Source of the DNA: Paraspadella gotoi
Lineage: Eukaryota; Chaetognatha
Length of the DNA: 64,000 bases
Assembly: GCA_051294375.1 (NCBI GenBank)
Contig: CM119269.1
Location: forward strand, 8,753,619-8,817,618
Reading direction: 5' to 3'
Part shown: positions 1-13,090 of the stretch, in pieces
Numbering within the stretch: the first letter of the stretch is position 1
How the letters are laid out: each line of letters begins with the position of its first letter
The notes under the pieces: generated by a model
Told to the model about the DNA's origin: nothing
The model's input: the letters and a program-made list of their open reading frames with translations, nothing else
Database searches by the model: none
Program-made: the position numbers and the translations under genes

Positions 1-2960
1 AAAAATTACAATTAATACAAAAAGAAATTCAATTGATTGAACGATTTGCTTTTTTCTGTTTTTTTCAAATGATAGTAATTAAAATACAAGAAAATGCTAT
101 GTTGGTTTAATCATTCGGTTGGACGAAGTAATTAAGTTAATCATCTTTTTAGTTGTCCAAATACTATAAAGAAGAATGATGACACATTCATGACAATAAT
201 TAATGATGATCATGACTCGGACATGATTTACTAAGGTGACCGATTTCGTTTTTCTAATCTTAACAAATTTCTTTTCTTTTTCTTTTTCGTTAATCTAAGG
301 AAAAGAAATGAGAAAAAGAAGAATCGTTACAAATAATAAACATTGTAAGGCAAGGTTAATTACGATTCCTAATAGTTTGTTCGTTTTGTTTTTTTGTTTG
401 TTTAAACTAAGGATTCCATTTTCTCACAATTTTTCCATAGAAACGACCTTAAAATAACTATCACAGTTGGTTCTACTTTGTTGTTCTTATTGTAATTTCG
501 AGGAAGTTCGTTTTTTATTATGGCAAAGTTGATGGTTGTAAAGATATTACGACTAGCTCATAAGTTAGAACCATGTTGCTCTATAAACTATGATACAACG
601 TGTTTAAAGTGTCAAACAAAGCACAGATAAAAAAGAAACTGTTTAATAATACAGGAGAGTGAACGTACTTCTACTCTTACGATATGTTTTAACTGGTCTC
701 TGACCAAAAAAAATATTTTTTGCAACTTTCCTATAACCAATATTGCTAATTTTAGTGTTAAATACATCTCGGACGCTTCAAAGCACAAATTTTTCAGTCA
801 TGCGAGACCGGATTTTACTTTCGGTCCATCAACCAATAATGTTACAATCAAACTGGATAAAAATAGGGTGTTGGTTTATCTAAGAAAAAATAATGTTACT
901 GAAAGGGATTTCATTTTATCAAGCAAATACACAACATGTACTAATGGTTTTTAATATATAACTTAGTTGTAGAAAATCATTAGGTCGATTTATTTTTCTC
1001 GTCAAAGTATAATCAGTAAACCATTCCCTAACAATAAGAACTTTTAATCTACACTAAAATTACAATTAGCAAAGACTTTAGTACAGCGGAGAGATCTTTG
1101 TTTTGTTATGAATTTTTTATCTCGCATTTTGGCTTATACTATAATGATAACTATATTATAGGTCGAAAAAATAGCCAAGGTTTTGCATCGTATTTTTAAA
1201 ATTCCTGAGAATAAACGTATTGGAAAGTTGCATAGAAAATGTTTCGTAAGAAAATGAAAATAGTAAAACCGGGGCTATTTATTTTCTTACCAGAATATAT
1301 AACACTCGAGAAATATTGACAATGTTAAATCCGCTTAAGATATGATCTAATTCCTTGAAAAATACCAAGATAATACTCCTTCATAATAACGTTTGTACTG
1401 CTAATGTCCAACCCTAATACCTATAATATGACGTATGTAGAGAAATATACTCCGAGAAGACGCGACAGTTGACTGAACTGCATATTTTATCGAATATGAG
1501 TATCAGTAGATCAAGCTCTAAATATTAACCTGTACAGGATAGCTAATTGTTATAAAGTGATTTAATTAATAAAAAAAAAAGATAACATGATTTAGCTAGA
1601 TTGCCGCTAGTAACCAATGTTTTGAATAAATTATAATTATTAATATTAATATTATTAAAGAGACGCTCTGCTCTAGTAAACACAGAAATAAATCTTTTTT
1701 TTTTTCAAGGTAGATTTCTCATAACGTCACTTTTTTTAAAAATAAGAAAAAACTTTTTAAATACACCTGATTCCATTAACACGCCTACAACGCTGGAATT
1801 TAAAAAAAATATGAAAAAGATGGCTATTAACAGAGTATTCGCCATAAAAAGCCAAGTTTTTTGTCGGCGCAAAAAACGGACATGCAGTAGTAAACTAGTG
1901 GTGAAACTAGCACAAAGTATTAAATGGATAACGGTGATTTGCTGTAGGAAAAAAGCAGCCAAAAATTCATTGACAGTTACAACAACGGAAAGATTTTATT
2001 TCAATCGGTGAAATAATCGTAACTCAAATGGGTGATGCTTTTTTTTTTTAATTTAAATTTTTTTTTGAATGTTTTGCTTTGTGAAACCATTTTAGTTAAC
2101 ATGAATGAAAAGAGAAACTAAAAGAGAATTAAATAGTGAAGAGATCTAATACAAAAAAAAGTAGTCCCGAAAGATATTGCGTCACACATATTGCGATAAT
2201 GCTACATTTTTTAAGAAAACTTGTCTATCATAAACCATTATCGACGACTCTTGGTCTTTTTGACTACAAGACTGACCCGTGGCATGCAATAATGACTATG
2301 ATACGGGATAATAAATTAGTATTATTCTCCTGAAACCTTAATTCGAAGCAACATCTCAAGGTACAACGACGACACACACAAGGGGGAAAAATAGGGTAAG
2401 GGGACAGAGCAAGAAGAGGAGGGGGAATAATTCGAAATATTTTCGATTAAAGCTGAAAAATACAAGGAGCGAAAGAAAAGTGGGGAAAAGGGGAAGTTTC
2501 TAGAAAGAATGGCGTTTTTCACACACAAAAGCCTTGAAACGCTCGTTTTTTCTCAATTTTATATATATGTACGGTAACTAACTTGGACTTTCTCTCATTC
2601 TTTTTTTTTTTTTTTTGAGCTTGAGATCGTGTACCGAAACGCGGGAGGCGGGGGGGAGAGAGGGGAGGGGAAGAGAGAGAATCGCGCGAACGACATTGGC
2701 GCCGACGTCGTTGACGCGGGTCAATTGGACGATGGCGTTGGCGTTGGACGATGGATATTGGCGCGGGCCGTGGCGTTGACCTTCTGACCCCGCGTCTCTC
2801 AGTAACAGTGTCCGTTGAGAACGGCGCCGGTGGCGTTGGGGGAGCAATTCGGCGAAGGATTGGCCGAAGACGACGCCGACGAATAAGCAGACGGACCCGA
2901 GAAACCTGGCGGCCAATAAAAGAGATTAACGGCCGGTTTCTATTCGGTCGGATCATCACA
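1..2960. other. AT-rich intergenic DNA and probable CSDE1 3'UTR
   Basis: No gene is supported here. Bases 1-2500 are AT-rich with frequent stops in all frames. About 2580-2960 becomes GC-rich and lies directly 3' of the CSDE1 stop codon on the minus strand, so it is most simply 3'UTR. The short ORFs in it are Arg/Pro-rich with no recognisable domain. Confidence 0.5.
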
Positions 2961-2963
2961 TTC

Positions 2964-3282
2964 CTAACCTGGCGATTTTTTCGGGGGCGTGTTGGCGGGC
3001 GAGGGCGAGAGACCGCCGGCGGCAGAAGTATAGCTGCTGCTGCTGCTGGGCGGCAGAGTGAGGAGGGAGGAGGCCGAGACTGAGCTGGCCACCATCTGCG
3101 GCTGCTGCAGCGGCGGCCCCGTCCACTGGCGACGCGCGTAATGAACGAAGCCCCTCGAGTTGCCCTCGGGCCCTTTGGGGGGGCGCAGCACGACGAGGCG
3201 GAAGCCGCGCTCGTCTTCGTTGACCGACAAAGATTTAAGACGGGAGAGGCGAAGATGCTCTAAGGGGATGGGGATTCAAAGA

Positions 3283-3323
<41 letters not shown>

Positions 3324-6300
3324 GTTCACCAGGGAATAATGAAAGAAAGCTAGAAATTCAAAAACAAACCTGGTCGCTGTGATTCGCTCAGCTTTCGAAC
3401 CGAAGTGGCGCTGAATTTGCGACTCCGAAGATTTTGAAGGATGACGAATTCCACCTCGTCGCCTGATAAGAGAAAGAGAGAAAGAGAGAAAGAAAGAAAG
3501 AAAGAGAGAAAGGGAGAAAGAGAAAGAGAGAAAGAGAGAAAGAGAGAGAGAAATAAACGGAGAAAAGAAAATGGAATAACGCATTGACTTGTGACAAGCA
3601 TGGGCAACAAAGTTATTAAGCTCTCGCTCTCTCTCTCTCACCCGGCTCCACGGTGGCGTTGCCTTCAACTTCGGACATGTGGAAGAAGAGCTTCTTGCTC
3701 TCGTCCGTCTCGTAGCCGATGAACCCGTACTGGCCTTTGATGGAATCCACGCGCGCGCGGACGAAGTTCTTGCTCGACGAGATCGTGACGGCGCGCTTTC
3801 GATTCGTCAACATGCACGTGCCGACCTGAAACTTGACGGCGTCCCCGGCTTGGAGGTAGTCCCGCTTGTCGACCAGACTCGTCACGCCGAACGGGTAAGT
3901 TTCGCCTTCATAGGGAAAAAATGAATAATTTAAATGAATAATAAATAAATAATTTAAATAGTTCAAAGAATCCAAGGATTTTGATCTCAATCGAGTCTCT
4001 TTCTCTCCACGCCCGTCTGCCTCACCGGTGGGGTCTCCCTCCGGGGTGGCGATCTCGACGATTCCATGATACTCGTCTTGATCAGGGTTGACGCACCTCA
4101 TGGGGCGCACCACGCGCCCGTCGAACCAGCCGGGGTGCACCTGTGAAGATTTAAAGGAGCGAGACGTTAGAGTTGAGTTTTATTTGAAAAGATTTACGAA
4201 TTGTTTAGGTTTAAAAAAAAGATTAAAAAATAAATGAAAACCTCGATTCCGGGGATAGAGCCGTTGGAAATCTTGCGAACGGCCTCAGCCGAGGTCTTCC
4301 CGGATTTTTTTACCAAAGTGTATTCGACCTGTAATCAAGAACGGAAATTCAAGTGTAAGAGATGATTATTTAATATGATCTTAAATGAGATTGAATCTCT
4401 CAATCACATTTACATATTGCAAACAAGCGTGTATTCTTAGCCCGTCTTTTATTTTTTTTTAGTTTTATGATTTCCTGAAGGTGGCGCTAACAGTCACTTA
4501 GATTTTAGTTTTTTTCCTGTATTAACAACCGGCTATAAGCGAGTATTTTTAACGTAAGTTGGACTGATCGACGGAAAGACAGACATACCGACCGACAGTG
4601 ATTTTATTCCTTGCCGTACCTCGTCGCCGAGCTCCAAATCGCTGGGTTCTCCGTCAAACATTGTAAAGTGGAAAAAGACTTCCTTTTCATGCTCCGCCGT
4701 CTCGATAAACCCAAAGGTCTCCTTCAGTGTAGCGATGAATCCCTGGGGTGTGGGGGGAAATAATGGAAATGTCAGGTAGGGGAATCAATTGAAAATTGGA
4801 AGTGGTATGAACTACTTGAAGGCGAGGAGGCTGAGCAGAACCGCTGGAGGAACTCGCGAGTGAAGTTGATGAGGATCGCGAGTAGGAGACGTTGGTCGCT
4901 GGAAAAAGGTGAGGCTGATTTTTACGAACTTAGCATGGTAATACTTTCTTTCAAATTTAGGAATTAAAATGTTCAAATAATTTAAATCAAATTTTAATTT
5001 TCTAATATCCAAAATCGTCCTCACTCGGCGGATGGGAGTTTCCGTTGGTGAGCCTCTCCAAAGAGGGTGCGGCGACGACATTGGCCGGCGTCGCGATCGG
5101 AGGCGAATAAGCGCGCGTCAGCGGCGTCGAGGGATTCGGCGGGGACGCCCGGGTGGGCGGCGACGCCAGCGTCGCTCCGCCGTAAAAGGCGGACATGGGT
5201 GTCGGCGTCGTCGGTAGCACAGTCACGTGGCTCGGTTGCGCCGGTTGTTGCTGCTGATGTACGTTATGTTGCGGCGGTTGTTGCTGCTGATGTACGTTAT
5301 GTTGCGGCTGAATCTGTTGCGCCGTCGGTACGGGGGCAGGGGCCAGGGCGGTGCTGAGGCCCATCGCTGTGTTGGGATTTTGACCTTGAGGCAGGGCGGC
5401 CTAGAGTTGGGGGCGGAAAATACAGTTTGGTCTCCTCGTTTCGTCTAATGAAGGAGATTAGAAACAGTGACAATAAAAAGAAGACTCACCGACGCGGGTC
5501 TAACGTTGATGGCCATACGCGTCGGCGGAGAAGTCTTGCGGCTTTCCTGAATCTGGAAGGCGACGTGTTCTCCTGTCGAGAAGGAAAGCGAAGCAAAGGT
5601 AAAAGAGGAAAAGTTATGAAGGAGAGTGAAAGAGTTTGATGAACACTTTTCTGACAGAGGAGGCACCTGTTTTTGGAGGAGGGTAACGCTGATCTATGTC
5701 TTTGACATAATACGACAGCGTGATGAATTCCTTGGTCGTCGGTGGGCTGAAAATGAATGTTGAAGATTTGAAAATTAATTAATATTTAATATTTAAAACA
5801 AATAATTAAGATGGGATAATTTTTTAAAATGTATCCCATGCATCAATTATTCTGTTTTAAACCTACTTGTAGATGATAACCCCCTCGGCATGATGGATGG
5901 CGACGTCGCCCTCGGCGGATTCGGGCCTGAACCCCGTCGTGGCTTCCTTGGAGACCTGGCCGAGGAATTCCCCGTCGAGGACGCTCTCGGTGCAGAGCGT
6001 CCCTTGGGGATAGAGGTGGATGCGGATGGCGATCAGCCGGTCGTCGCTGGTCGGATCCTGGAGGGGAAGGATAAATGGAAAAAAAAATCGAGCATTTAAA
6101 ATTGAAATAACAATTAAAATTATTCAAACAAGGGTTTGAATAAGCAAGCCGTTCCCGAGTTAACCCTTCGACAGTTTTTCCATCCCGTCCACCTTCCTCA
6201 ATTACCTCCGCCTTTACCCCATTTTCCCCCCGGGGTCACGACGAACCTGAACGACGGAGAAAACGACTTCATCGTTGAGATGAATCTCCGACGTTTCATC

Positions 6301-9300
6301 CAGGATTTCGCTGAAGTGGAAAAACATTCTTGCCTCTCGATCCCAACACTTGATGAAACCATACCCATCCTGTAAAGAAAGGGGTGGGGGATTTTTCGGC
6401 TCTTATCTATGCCGTCCCCGACTAAACTGGAGCCGGAGACTCGAGCTCACCTTGAGAGCGGCGATGGCGCCGCGCTCTCTTTTCTCTCCGGAAATGGCGA
6501 AGCTCTCGTCCAGAAGAGAAATGTTAGTGGCTCGACGGAGCTGGTCGCGTCGATCGGTTGCCACTTGAAATTCCACCAAATCGTTTTCCTGAGGTGTGGA
6601 GATACGACATCCGCTTCAACTCTATTTAAACTCTAATAGAATCCTTTTGACTTTGACCACGACGATCAGGTTTTGATCACTCACCTGTAGGGTAAACTCG
6701 CCCCGTTGGTCCTTGTCCCCGTAGGGAAGTTCGACGGCCTCGTGATGATTGCTGAGCTGGTAAGTGACGAGGCGGCCTGGGAGGGGGTCGCTCTGCTTGC
6801 GCAAGGACAGGCGCGTCAAGGGTCGAGTGACTCGCCCGCGCAGTCGATGCGGCTCCACGTCCTCGAAGACCACCGTTCCCTGGTGCAGCTTTACGATCCC
6901 CACTGCGACTTCTTTGCCCTGGTGGTTGGAAGACATGATTACATACAGGCCAATCGAAGTAATTAAAGAAAAAAAGGCGTGATGCGAAGGGGGTGAAAAT
7001 AAAAATGTTATATTGTAATTATCGTAAATCTTTTGAGAAACACTTCGCTCAAGATTCCGGCCAATGTCATTAGTTTCATCCAATATCAAATTGGCAAGAT
7101 TAGAGAATCTCTCCGTCGTAATTGTCCCTGAGTTAAACCAATTAGTACTTCCATTATTTATTTATTTATTTATTCTTAACGATCGTTTTTTGGCATGACC
7201 GCATTGATTAAATTAATCCTGAACAAGCACTACACTCCCGCTAAACCCGAAGAAAATCACAAATTCAGTCGCGGAATAGAAGAAGAAAAAAAAAGACTCA
7301 CGTTTCGTTCAGCGACGTTGAATTCGACGTCATCTCCGAGCTGCAGGTCGGTCACGTTTCCCTGTTGATACTCGGAATAGTGAAAGAAAATCTCCTTGAC
7401 GACGTCGGCGCGTTCGATGAACCCGAAGGAGTCCTTCATCGAGCAGACGACGCCCATCACGCGGGGACCCACCACCGCCCCCGCCAGAGAGGCCGAGGCG
7501 AGGCTCCCGGCCAGACCCGCAAAGGCTGGAGGGTGAAATGGGATTAAGGATGATATCGATTACAAATATGTTAATCAATAATCTTCAAAATTGCCTTCAT
7601 CTTACTTTTTTCATCGACAAAAAATTGATTTTGTTTCGGTTGGAGAAGTTCGGAGAGAGTGTGGTGACTCAAGATGTCGTAAGGGTTGACGCCAGAGGAG
7701 GAGACGGACGTTGCGGTAGCGGCAGCCACAGCAGCTAAATGAGATTATTTAGATTTATTAATCAATTTAGAAAATTCGTTGTCGATCTACGACCAATTGC
7801 AGTGAGAGAAACTTCCCGTGTCGGAAAAAAACTATTACAAAAACTCATTCTATACGTAATCAAATAATTTCGGAGACGTCAGAAATCAATAATAATTACC
7901 CTTTGATTTTCACCTAAGTTAATCAACAATCGTAAATAGTTTATATCGTATTATAAACGATTACGCTGATTCTTGATTAAGCAAAATAAAATTTACTTTT
8001 AACCTGAAAGAGCCGGATCGAAACCTAGAAAAAAAAACAATACGTGCGCTGAGTGATAGTTTAAAAAAAATGTCGGTCGACATAACGTGCTTCTGTTTTT
8101 ATATCCAAATCACTTTCTTCCCGAAAGCCAAAATAAAAAGAGGTTAATTCTCCTTCGAAAGCCGAAAACCGCGGCAGAAAATTAAGAGTCGACTCCCTCG
8201 CTTATTGATGGGTCCGGCCCATCTCGTTCTACCTGCCGCTGCGGCCATGCCGCTGCCGCAGCCCCCGATCCCGGAATTGGTGAGGCCGAGAGAAGCGGCG
8301 ACGGCGACGGGATTGCCGTTGGGGGCGGCCACGACGCCGCCACCCGGATTGAACGAGGCAGCAACGGGATTCCCGGCCGGGGCCACCGGCCCCAACCCTC
8401 CGACGGCCGCCGGTGCGAAGGCCGAAGAGTTGGGCGACAACTCATGGATTTGTTGCGCCAAATGGCTCAGGTGGGAATTGAACATTGAAGATGCAGAGGT
8501 CGAGGATAGAATCTCGGATCCTTTGGGTTTTGTATTTTGTGTCCGTAAGATGAAGTGGTTTTATAGAAGCAGCAATGAAAATAAAAGAATGAAAGGAAAA
8601 AAAGTCCAAGAGAAAAAGGATAATGAAGGGATTTGCCGTATCGACGAAGAAATATTCCTTTTCTCTCGTACCGGATAATGAAAATAGCTCCGACATGACA
8701 TCCTCAACCCTCGAGTTCCTAATCCACAACCCGCACATGGCCTCACCGCTCGATGTTGGCGTGAAGAAGGGAGAGTGGCCGTTCGAGTTGACGATTGGCG
8801 GAGCCGACAAAGGCTGCAACGCCCCCGCGTTCGTTTGCGTGTACTGACTTCCGTTGTGACCGTTGAGCAACGACGCCGCCGACGAATGGACGGCGCCCAT
8901 TTGAATCGGCGCCAAGTGGGCCACCGGACCGTTTTGGGCCGGCGCCGGAAGTCCTTGCGGTTGCTGACCGGGAAAGATTAAGAGAATTCGTAAAAAGTGA
9001 ATAACTACGTAATAACTTTCTTGTGATTACCTGATTCAAGCCTATCTGAGCGGCGCCAGCGACGGGGATTTGATTGGTCCCTATCGGCCCCGCGTTGGCC
9101 ACGACGCCGCCGTTCCCCGCCACTACCACGACGCCACCCTGGGTTCCGACCGCCATGCCGCCCACTCCCGGCGGGGCAGCCTCCACGGGCCCTGCAATGG
9201 CGCCATGGGGCACTCCATTTAAGCACTGCACTTGTCGGGCCCGCATCGCGCCGGTTCTGCGATTATGTAAAGGAAAGAGAATATTTTACTAAATATCCCT

Positions 9301-11269
9301 TTGTGACATATTTCAATTCTTTTGTTAACTTGCTAATAATAACTCCCAACCTTTTGTCCGTGGCGATGTAAAAGGAGACTTGGTCTCCAATTTTCAATTT
9401 GATGTTGGGCCCCTCCAGCAGGTCGTCCACGGAGTAGGGGATGAAGAAGCACTCCCCGTTCCGCTCGTAGGAGACACGCCCGAGGTCCGAGGGGTGGACC
9501 GTCCCGTTGGGCTTGTCCACTTTGGCTTCAGTGGCCACGATGCCCGTCACTTTTTCCTCGCTCAACATTTCCGTCGGGATGGCCCCTCGCGGAAGCCTAA
9601 TCACCTGAAGGGGTCACAGAAAGGGCAAATATGAGAATAACTCGGAAATGAGTTTGATATCGTTTCTATAATTAAATACGGATAAGTTTCAGCGAGTTGA
9701 GGACATAGGAAAGAAGTAAACTTGTTTAAAAACAAATATTTTATTCGAATTCACGATTCCAAAGCAATTATGACAACTAACTTGAATAGCGATAGGCTTC
9801 CCAGTTCGGCGATCCACGGACATTTCAAACTCGACCGGTTCTGAAGTAGTAGATGGGGGATATATGAAATTGGTACAACATACAATATATAACAATTCAA
9901 TAACAATATAAAATCTTAATTAATAGGAGTCAAGTTCCCACCTCCAATTTTTAATGTTTCCACCGGACCAGATTTGTACTCGCTGAAGTGAAAGAACAGA
10001 CGGGCTTGCCGATCGGCACACTGTATGAAGCCGTAGGAATGCTGCGAGGGATAAGGTTTAAGATGGGTCAGTTTGAAATTGCTTGCACGGTATATTTTTA
10101 TTTTTATTTTGAGGCGACTTACCACCGGTCTCTCTCTCTAAACCCTTCCTCTCTCCTCTTTCTTCGAGCCGGTCTATTCCACACGGTCACTTTGCCCTAG
10201 CTTTGGCAATGACCTTAGATTGACCGGACACAGTAATAGGGCCGAGGCGACCGTAAGGTCAAGTTGGTCCGGGCGATGATAAAAGTGGATCAGGAGAGAG
10301 CTAGTCCCACTTCTTTTCTACTTCTCTTTCATCGTCACAATTCTTCACCTTCTCCTCACTTTTATTATTATTACTTTCGTCTTCTACATTGGTGAGCCCG
10401 ACTTCAGAACACATCAGCAACAACAACACTTTCAGGCGACATGCCTCAACCTGGCGATGCACTTTCCGCCCACAACATATCAGGCGACATGCCTCAACTT
10501 GGTGACGAACTTTCCACCAACAACAACAATTCACTGAAGAGATGCAACAGACTTCTCCCTACGGGAGGGGGGGGATGTATAGTGGACTAAAATCCGCCAA
10601 CCATTCATCAGCGGCCATTGGTGCCGGAGGCAAGTCATTTGCCTCCCAACCCAAAGGTCCGGGTTTCTAGCAGTCGTCTGGCAGTTAAGAGGGACGGGGC
10701 GCTTAACCCGCCTGTAACATGGTGTTACAGCCTGATCCGAAGCTCAGGGACTGCTTATATAGAACGGTTCTGTCACTAACACATAACAATTATCATTTTT
10801 TTGATATATTTCGATCAATAAACTATTTTTTCGGCATAACAGTGAAAGCAGAATGGGAAAATAAAAAGCAGAGAAAATAATAGTTCTCTTCACTATAGGT
10901 GAGATCCTTCAATGAGATCTGGGCACCTTACCTTAAGTTATATTATATAGTTCAAACTTGGCGGCGAATTGGCCTTGGTTAAGAACAACAGTAAATGAAA
11001 TTTGCCTACCAGCAACTTTTCCAGGAACCCAGTTTCTCTGACGCCGTATGCAGGAGGTTGTTGTTGCCCGTAGGCGGCGGCGGCCACTACCGCCGCCGCC
11101 GCCGCCGCTGACGTCGTCGTGGCGCTAAAGCTTTTCGAGCGTAAAAGGTTTGGACCAGCAGCGGAAGGCTGAATAATGGAAATGGAGGGTCAGTTAATTC
11201 CCTTACGAAGTGGATCAATTTAGGTTTGATTACTCAGTGAGTACTCACATTCCACTGAGGGCTGGCCAT
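2964..11269 (-). CDS. CSDE1: Cold shock domain-containing protein E1 (UNR)
   Basis: CSDE1/UNR is a cytoplasmic RNA-binding protein that controls mRNA translation and stability through repeated cold-shock domains. Coding exons, 5' to 3' on the minus strand: 11249-11269, 11010-11168, 9942-10041, 9782-9840, 9351-9604, 9031-9256, 8747-8963, 8233-8465, 8004-8024, 7606-7734, 7302-7525, 6685-6918, 6451-6588, 6247-6369, 5867-6057, 5667-5746, 5490-5572, 5025-5400, 4816-4898, 4620-4742, 4242-4328, 4026-4140, 3642-3905, 3370-3462, 2964-3259. Family signatures include [75 protein letters not shown] and [17 protein letters not shown]. The C-terminus ([11 protein letters not shown]) matches the family tail. 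The chosen ATG gives MASPQWN. The product is about 1,308 aa against roughly 800 in vertebrates; the extra length is Ala/Gly/Gln/Asn/Pro-rich. Exons 7 and 8 do not agree in phase, so a missed microexon or indel is likely there. Confidence 0.93.
3285..3324. repeat. (TTA)n microsatellite in CSDE1 last intron
   Basis: About 13 uninterrupted TTA/ATT units lie in the intron before the last CSDE1 exon. A purine-rich GAAA/GAGA tract follows at 3471-3555 in the neighbouring intron. Confidence 0.85.
10389..10796 (+). mobile_element. Short non-autonomous LTR element (TRIM-like), copy A
   Basis: The stretch starts with a primer-binding-site-like TTGGTGAGCCCGACTT preceded by CA. A short internal region follows, holding two copies of a GGCGACATGCCTCAAC block. 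Next is a G-rich polypurine tract ending near 10575, then an LTR beginning TGTATAGTGGACTAAAATCC at 10576. The LTR matches, in reverse orientation, the LTR at 25206-25440. No protein-coding capacity is visible. The sequence upstream of the primer site does not match the 3' LTR, so the 5' end is recombinant or from another subfamily. It lies in the intron between CSDE1 exons 2 and 3. Confidence 0.7.
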
Positions 11270-12534
11270 GATGAAATTTCGCGGTTAGAGAGAGAAAGAA
11301 TGAAGAAAGCCAAATGATAAAAGGATTATAGTATTTTACGAGGAGAGGAATTTGTTAAAGCGTAGGGCAGTAACAATGAAGGACATGGACAGAGCTACGA
11401 TAGAGAAGGATCACTTGTTGACTTTTTTGCTTGAAGTTTTTTGTTGTTTTCTGTTTTCAATTGTTTTTGTTTGTTTGTTTTTTGTTTATTAGCCTTAATT
11501 GATTGCAAGGAAAAATGATGTTTCGGGTGAACAACTGGAGACTGCGTTTGACTCTTTTATTTTGTTTGTTGTTTTTATCGTTGAGATGCCTTTCCAGTTA
11601 TGCGGTTTTTGAGTCTCGCGACTGTGAGGGGCAAAAGGAATAAAAATAAAAAACGCAATTAATTTAAAGTACTTATTAATAATAATAAATTTATTATTAA
11701 TTCTGTATACCAATCACCTCTTCCGAGGGAAGCGCAGCCCCCTCCCGGCTAGTTGGAGATAATGTTGGGCGTCCCCAGTAGTGGCGAATACTGTGCTTTT
11801 TCGAGGCTTACGTACGCGAACGGGAATACAGTTCCTTTTTTTAAACTTTTTTTTATTTAATTAAAGCGAGGGTAAGTTGAAAAAGTAATCTAATCTACAA
11901 AAGCTTGTTTTGGTTGGACTTGAAGAAAAGAACGGAGAGAGAAGACGGGTTGAGCTTTGAGTTGGTAGACCATTAGTTTGGTTGCAAGTTTGGTTTTCTT
12001 GTTTCGCTTTTTTTTTTTTTAAACTTTCACTTGATCAAAAGTCACAGACAAGACAGAAACGAAGAAGGTTTTGTTTTAGTTTAGACTCAAAAAGGTTTCG
12101 ATTGAGTTCTTTTTCTTCAGAGATGATGTCACTGGAATGGGGAGAGTTGGGTGAAGGGGATGGATGGAGGGGGCAGGGGATGGATGGGAGATGAGGGATC
12201 GATAGGGAAGGGACAAATACCGAGAGATTGGGTCAGAAGGGGGAGAAAAAGAAAAAAAATATTATTAATCAATTGATTTTCATACCAAAACTCGCATTCA
12301 TTCCCATAACATTACTAATCCTACCAAAAATACCCAATTATTTCAGAGCAAAATGGCGTTCCTTTGTTCGCCTCCTGCAATCCAATAGGTTAACTTTTTT
12401 CCATTCACCCCGACACAGAACACACTTTCCTCGGCTCGACCGATGGCGGACCGACAAAAAGTAGGGAAAAATCCCTCCGCGTCGGGTCGCCGTCGGCCGA
12501 CAAAGGTCACAAATAGTTTGATAAAGGAACTTAC
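11270..12534. other. Putative CSDE1 5' region; no supported gene
   Basis: This lies directly upstream of the CSDE1 start on the minus strand. It is AT-rich with T and A runs. The 11716-11840 portion is more GC-rich and open on the minus strand, but I could not connect it in phase to any neighbouring exon. Promoter and 5'UTR of CSDE1 probably lie here. Confidence 0.4.
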
Positions 12535-12654
12535 CCCGTCGCAGCACAGCTCTACCACCAAGCCGCCATGAATGTTGTAAGGATCTTCAACTCTGCATCG
12601 AACCTCAACGATTTTCTCCCCTCGTCGGAAAGACTCGACTCCGCGCTGGCAACT
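12535..12654 (-). CDS. Orphan coding exon, unrecognised
   Basis: A 120-bp open exon in phase 0 at both ends, encoding 40 residues that include ESFRRGEKIVEVRCRVEDPY and HGGLVVELCCDG. It has an acceptor (GTTTTTCAG) upstream and a good donor (GTAAGTTCC) downstream. Composition is protein-like and GC-rich like other exons in the window. I do not recognise the family. No flanking exon could be joined with confidence. It could be an upstream CSDE1 exon or part of an independent gene between CSDE1 and ACOT9. Confidence 0.45.
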
Positions 12655-13090
12655 CTGAAAAACACCCGCCCTAATTAAGTAATCGACGATTAGGACTTTT
12701 TAAGCCAAGATATTAATTCACATCGACGATGGTAATTGTCTATTAACGTTTCTAGCTTATGCATCGAAAACTCGATTCTCGGTCAAAGTTAAACCAAAGA
12801 GGAAAACAATAAAAGAGCAACAAAAATTTTTGCCGAGTGCATTGAAACAGAGACAGTTCTACTTAGTAGTAATGATGAAAAATAAATATATACATTCAGT
12901 AGATTTAGTTAATGATCACACAGAGTAATTAAGTAGCAATAGCAATAGTAGTATTCTCGAAAAAAAAACGAGAGAATTGTTTAACTGTGAAGTTTGCAAC
13001 CGTGTCAACAATGTTATCAAAATTGATCTGGTGAACTTTGAACCAGCAAAGATATACAAAAATTTCTATTTTAAATCTTTATGGGTAAAA

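Noticed and set aside
2519-3083. Arg- and Pro-rich ORFs on both strands near the CSDE1 3' end
   Set aside because: They are antisense to the last CSDE1 exon or fall in its probable 3'UTR; biased composition without domains.
11716-11840. Minus-strand open stretch ending LQLAGRGLRFPRKR-stop as partner of the 12535-12654 exon
   Set aside because: Joining needs a phase the 12535-12654 exon (phase 0) does not supply, and the acceptor is an A-run without a pyrimidine tract.
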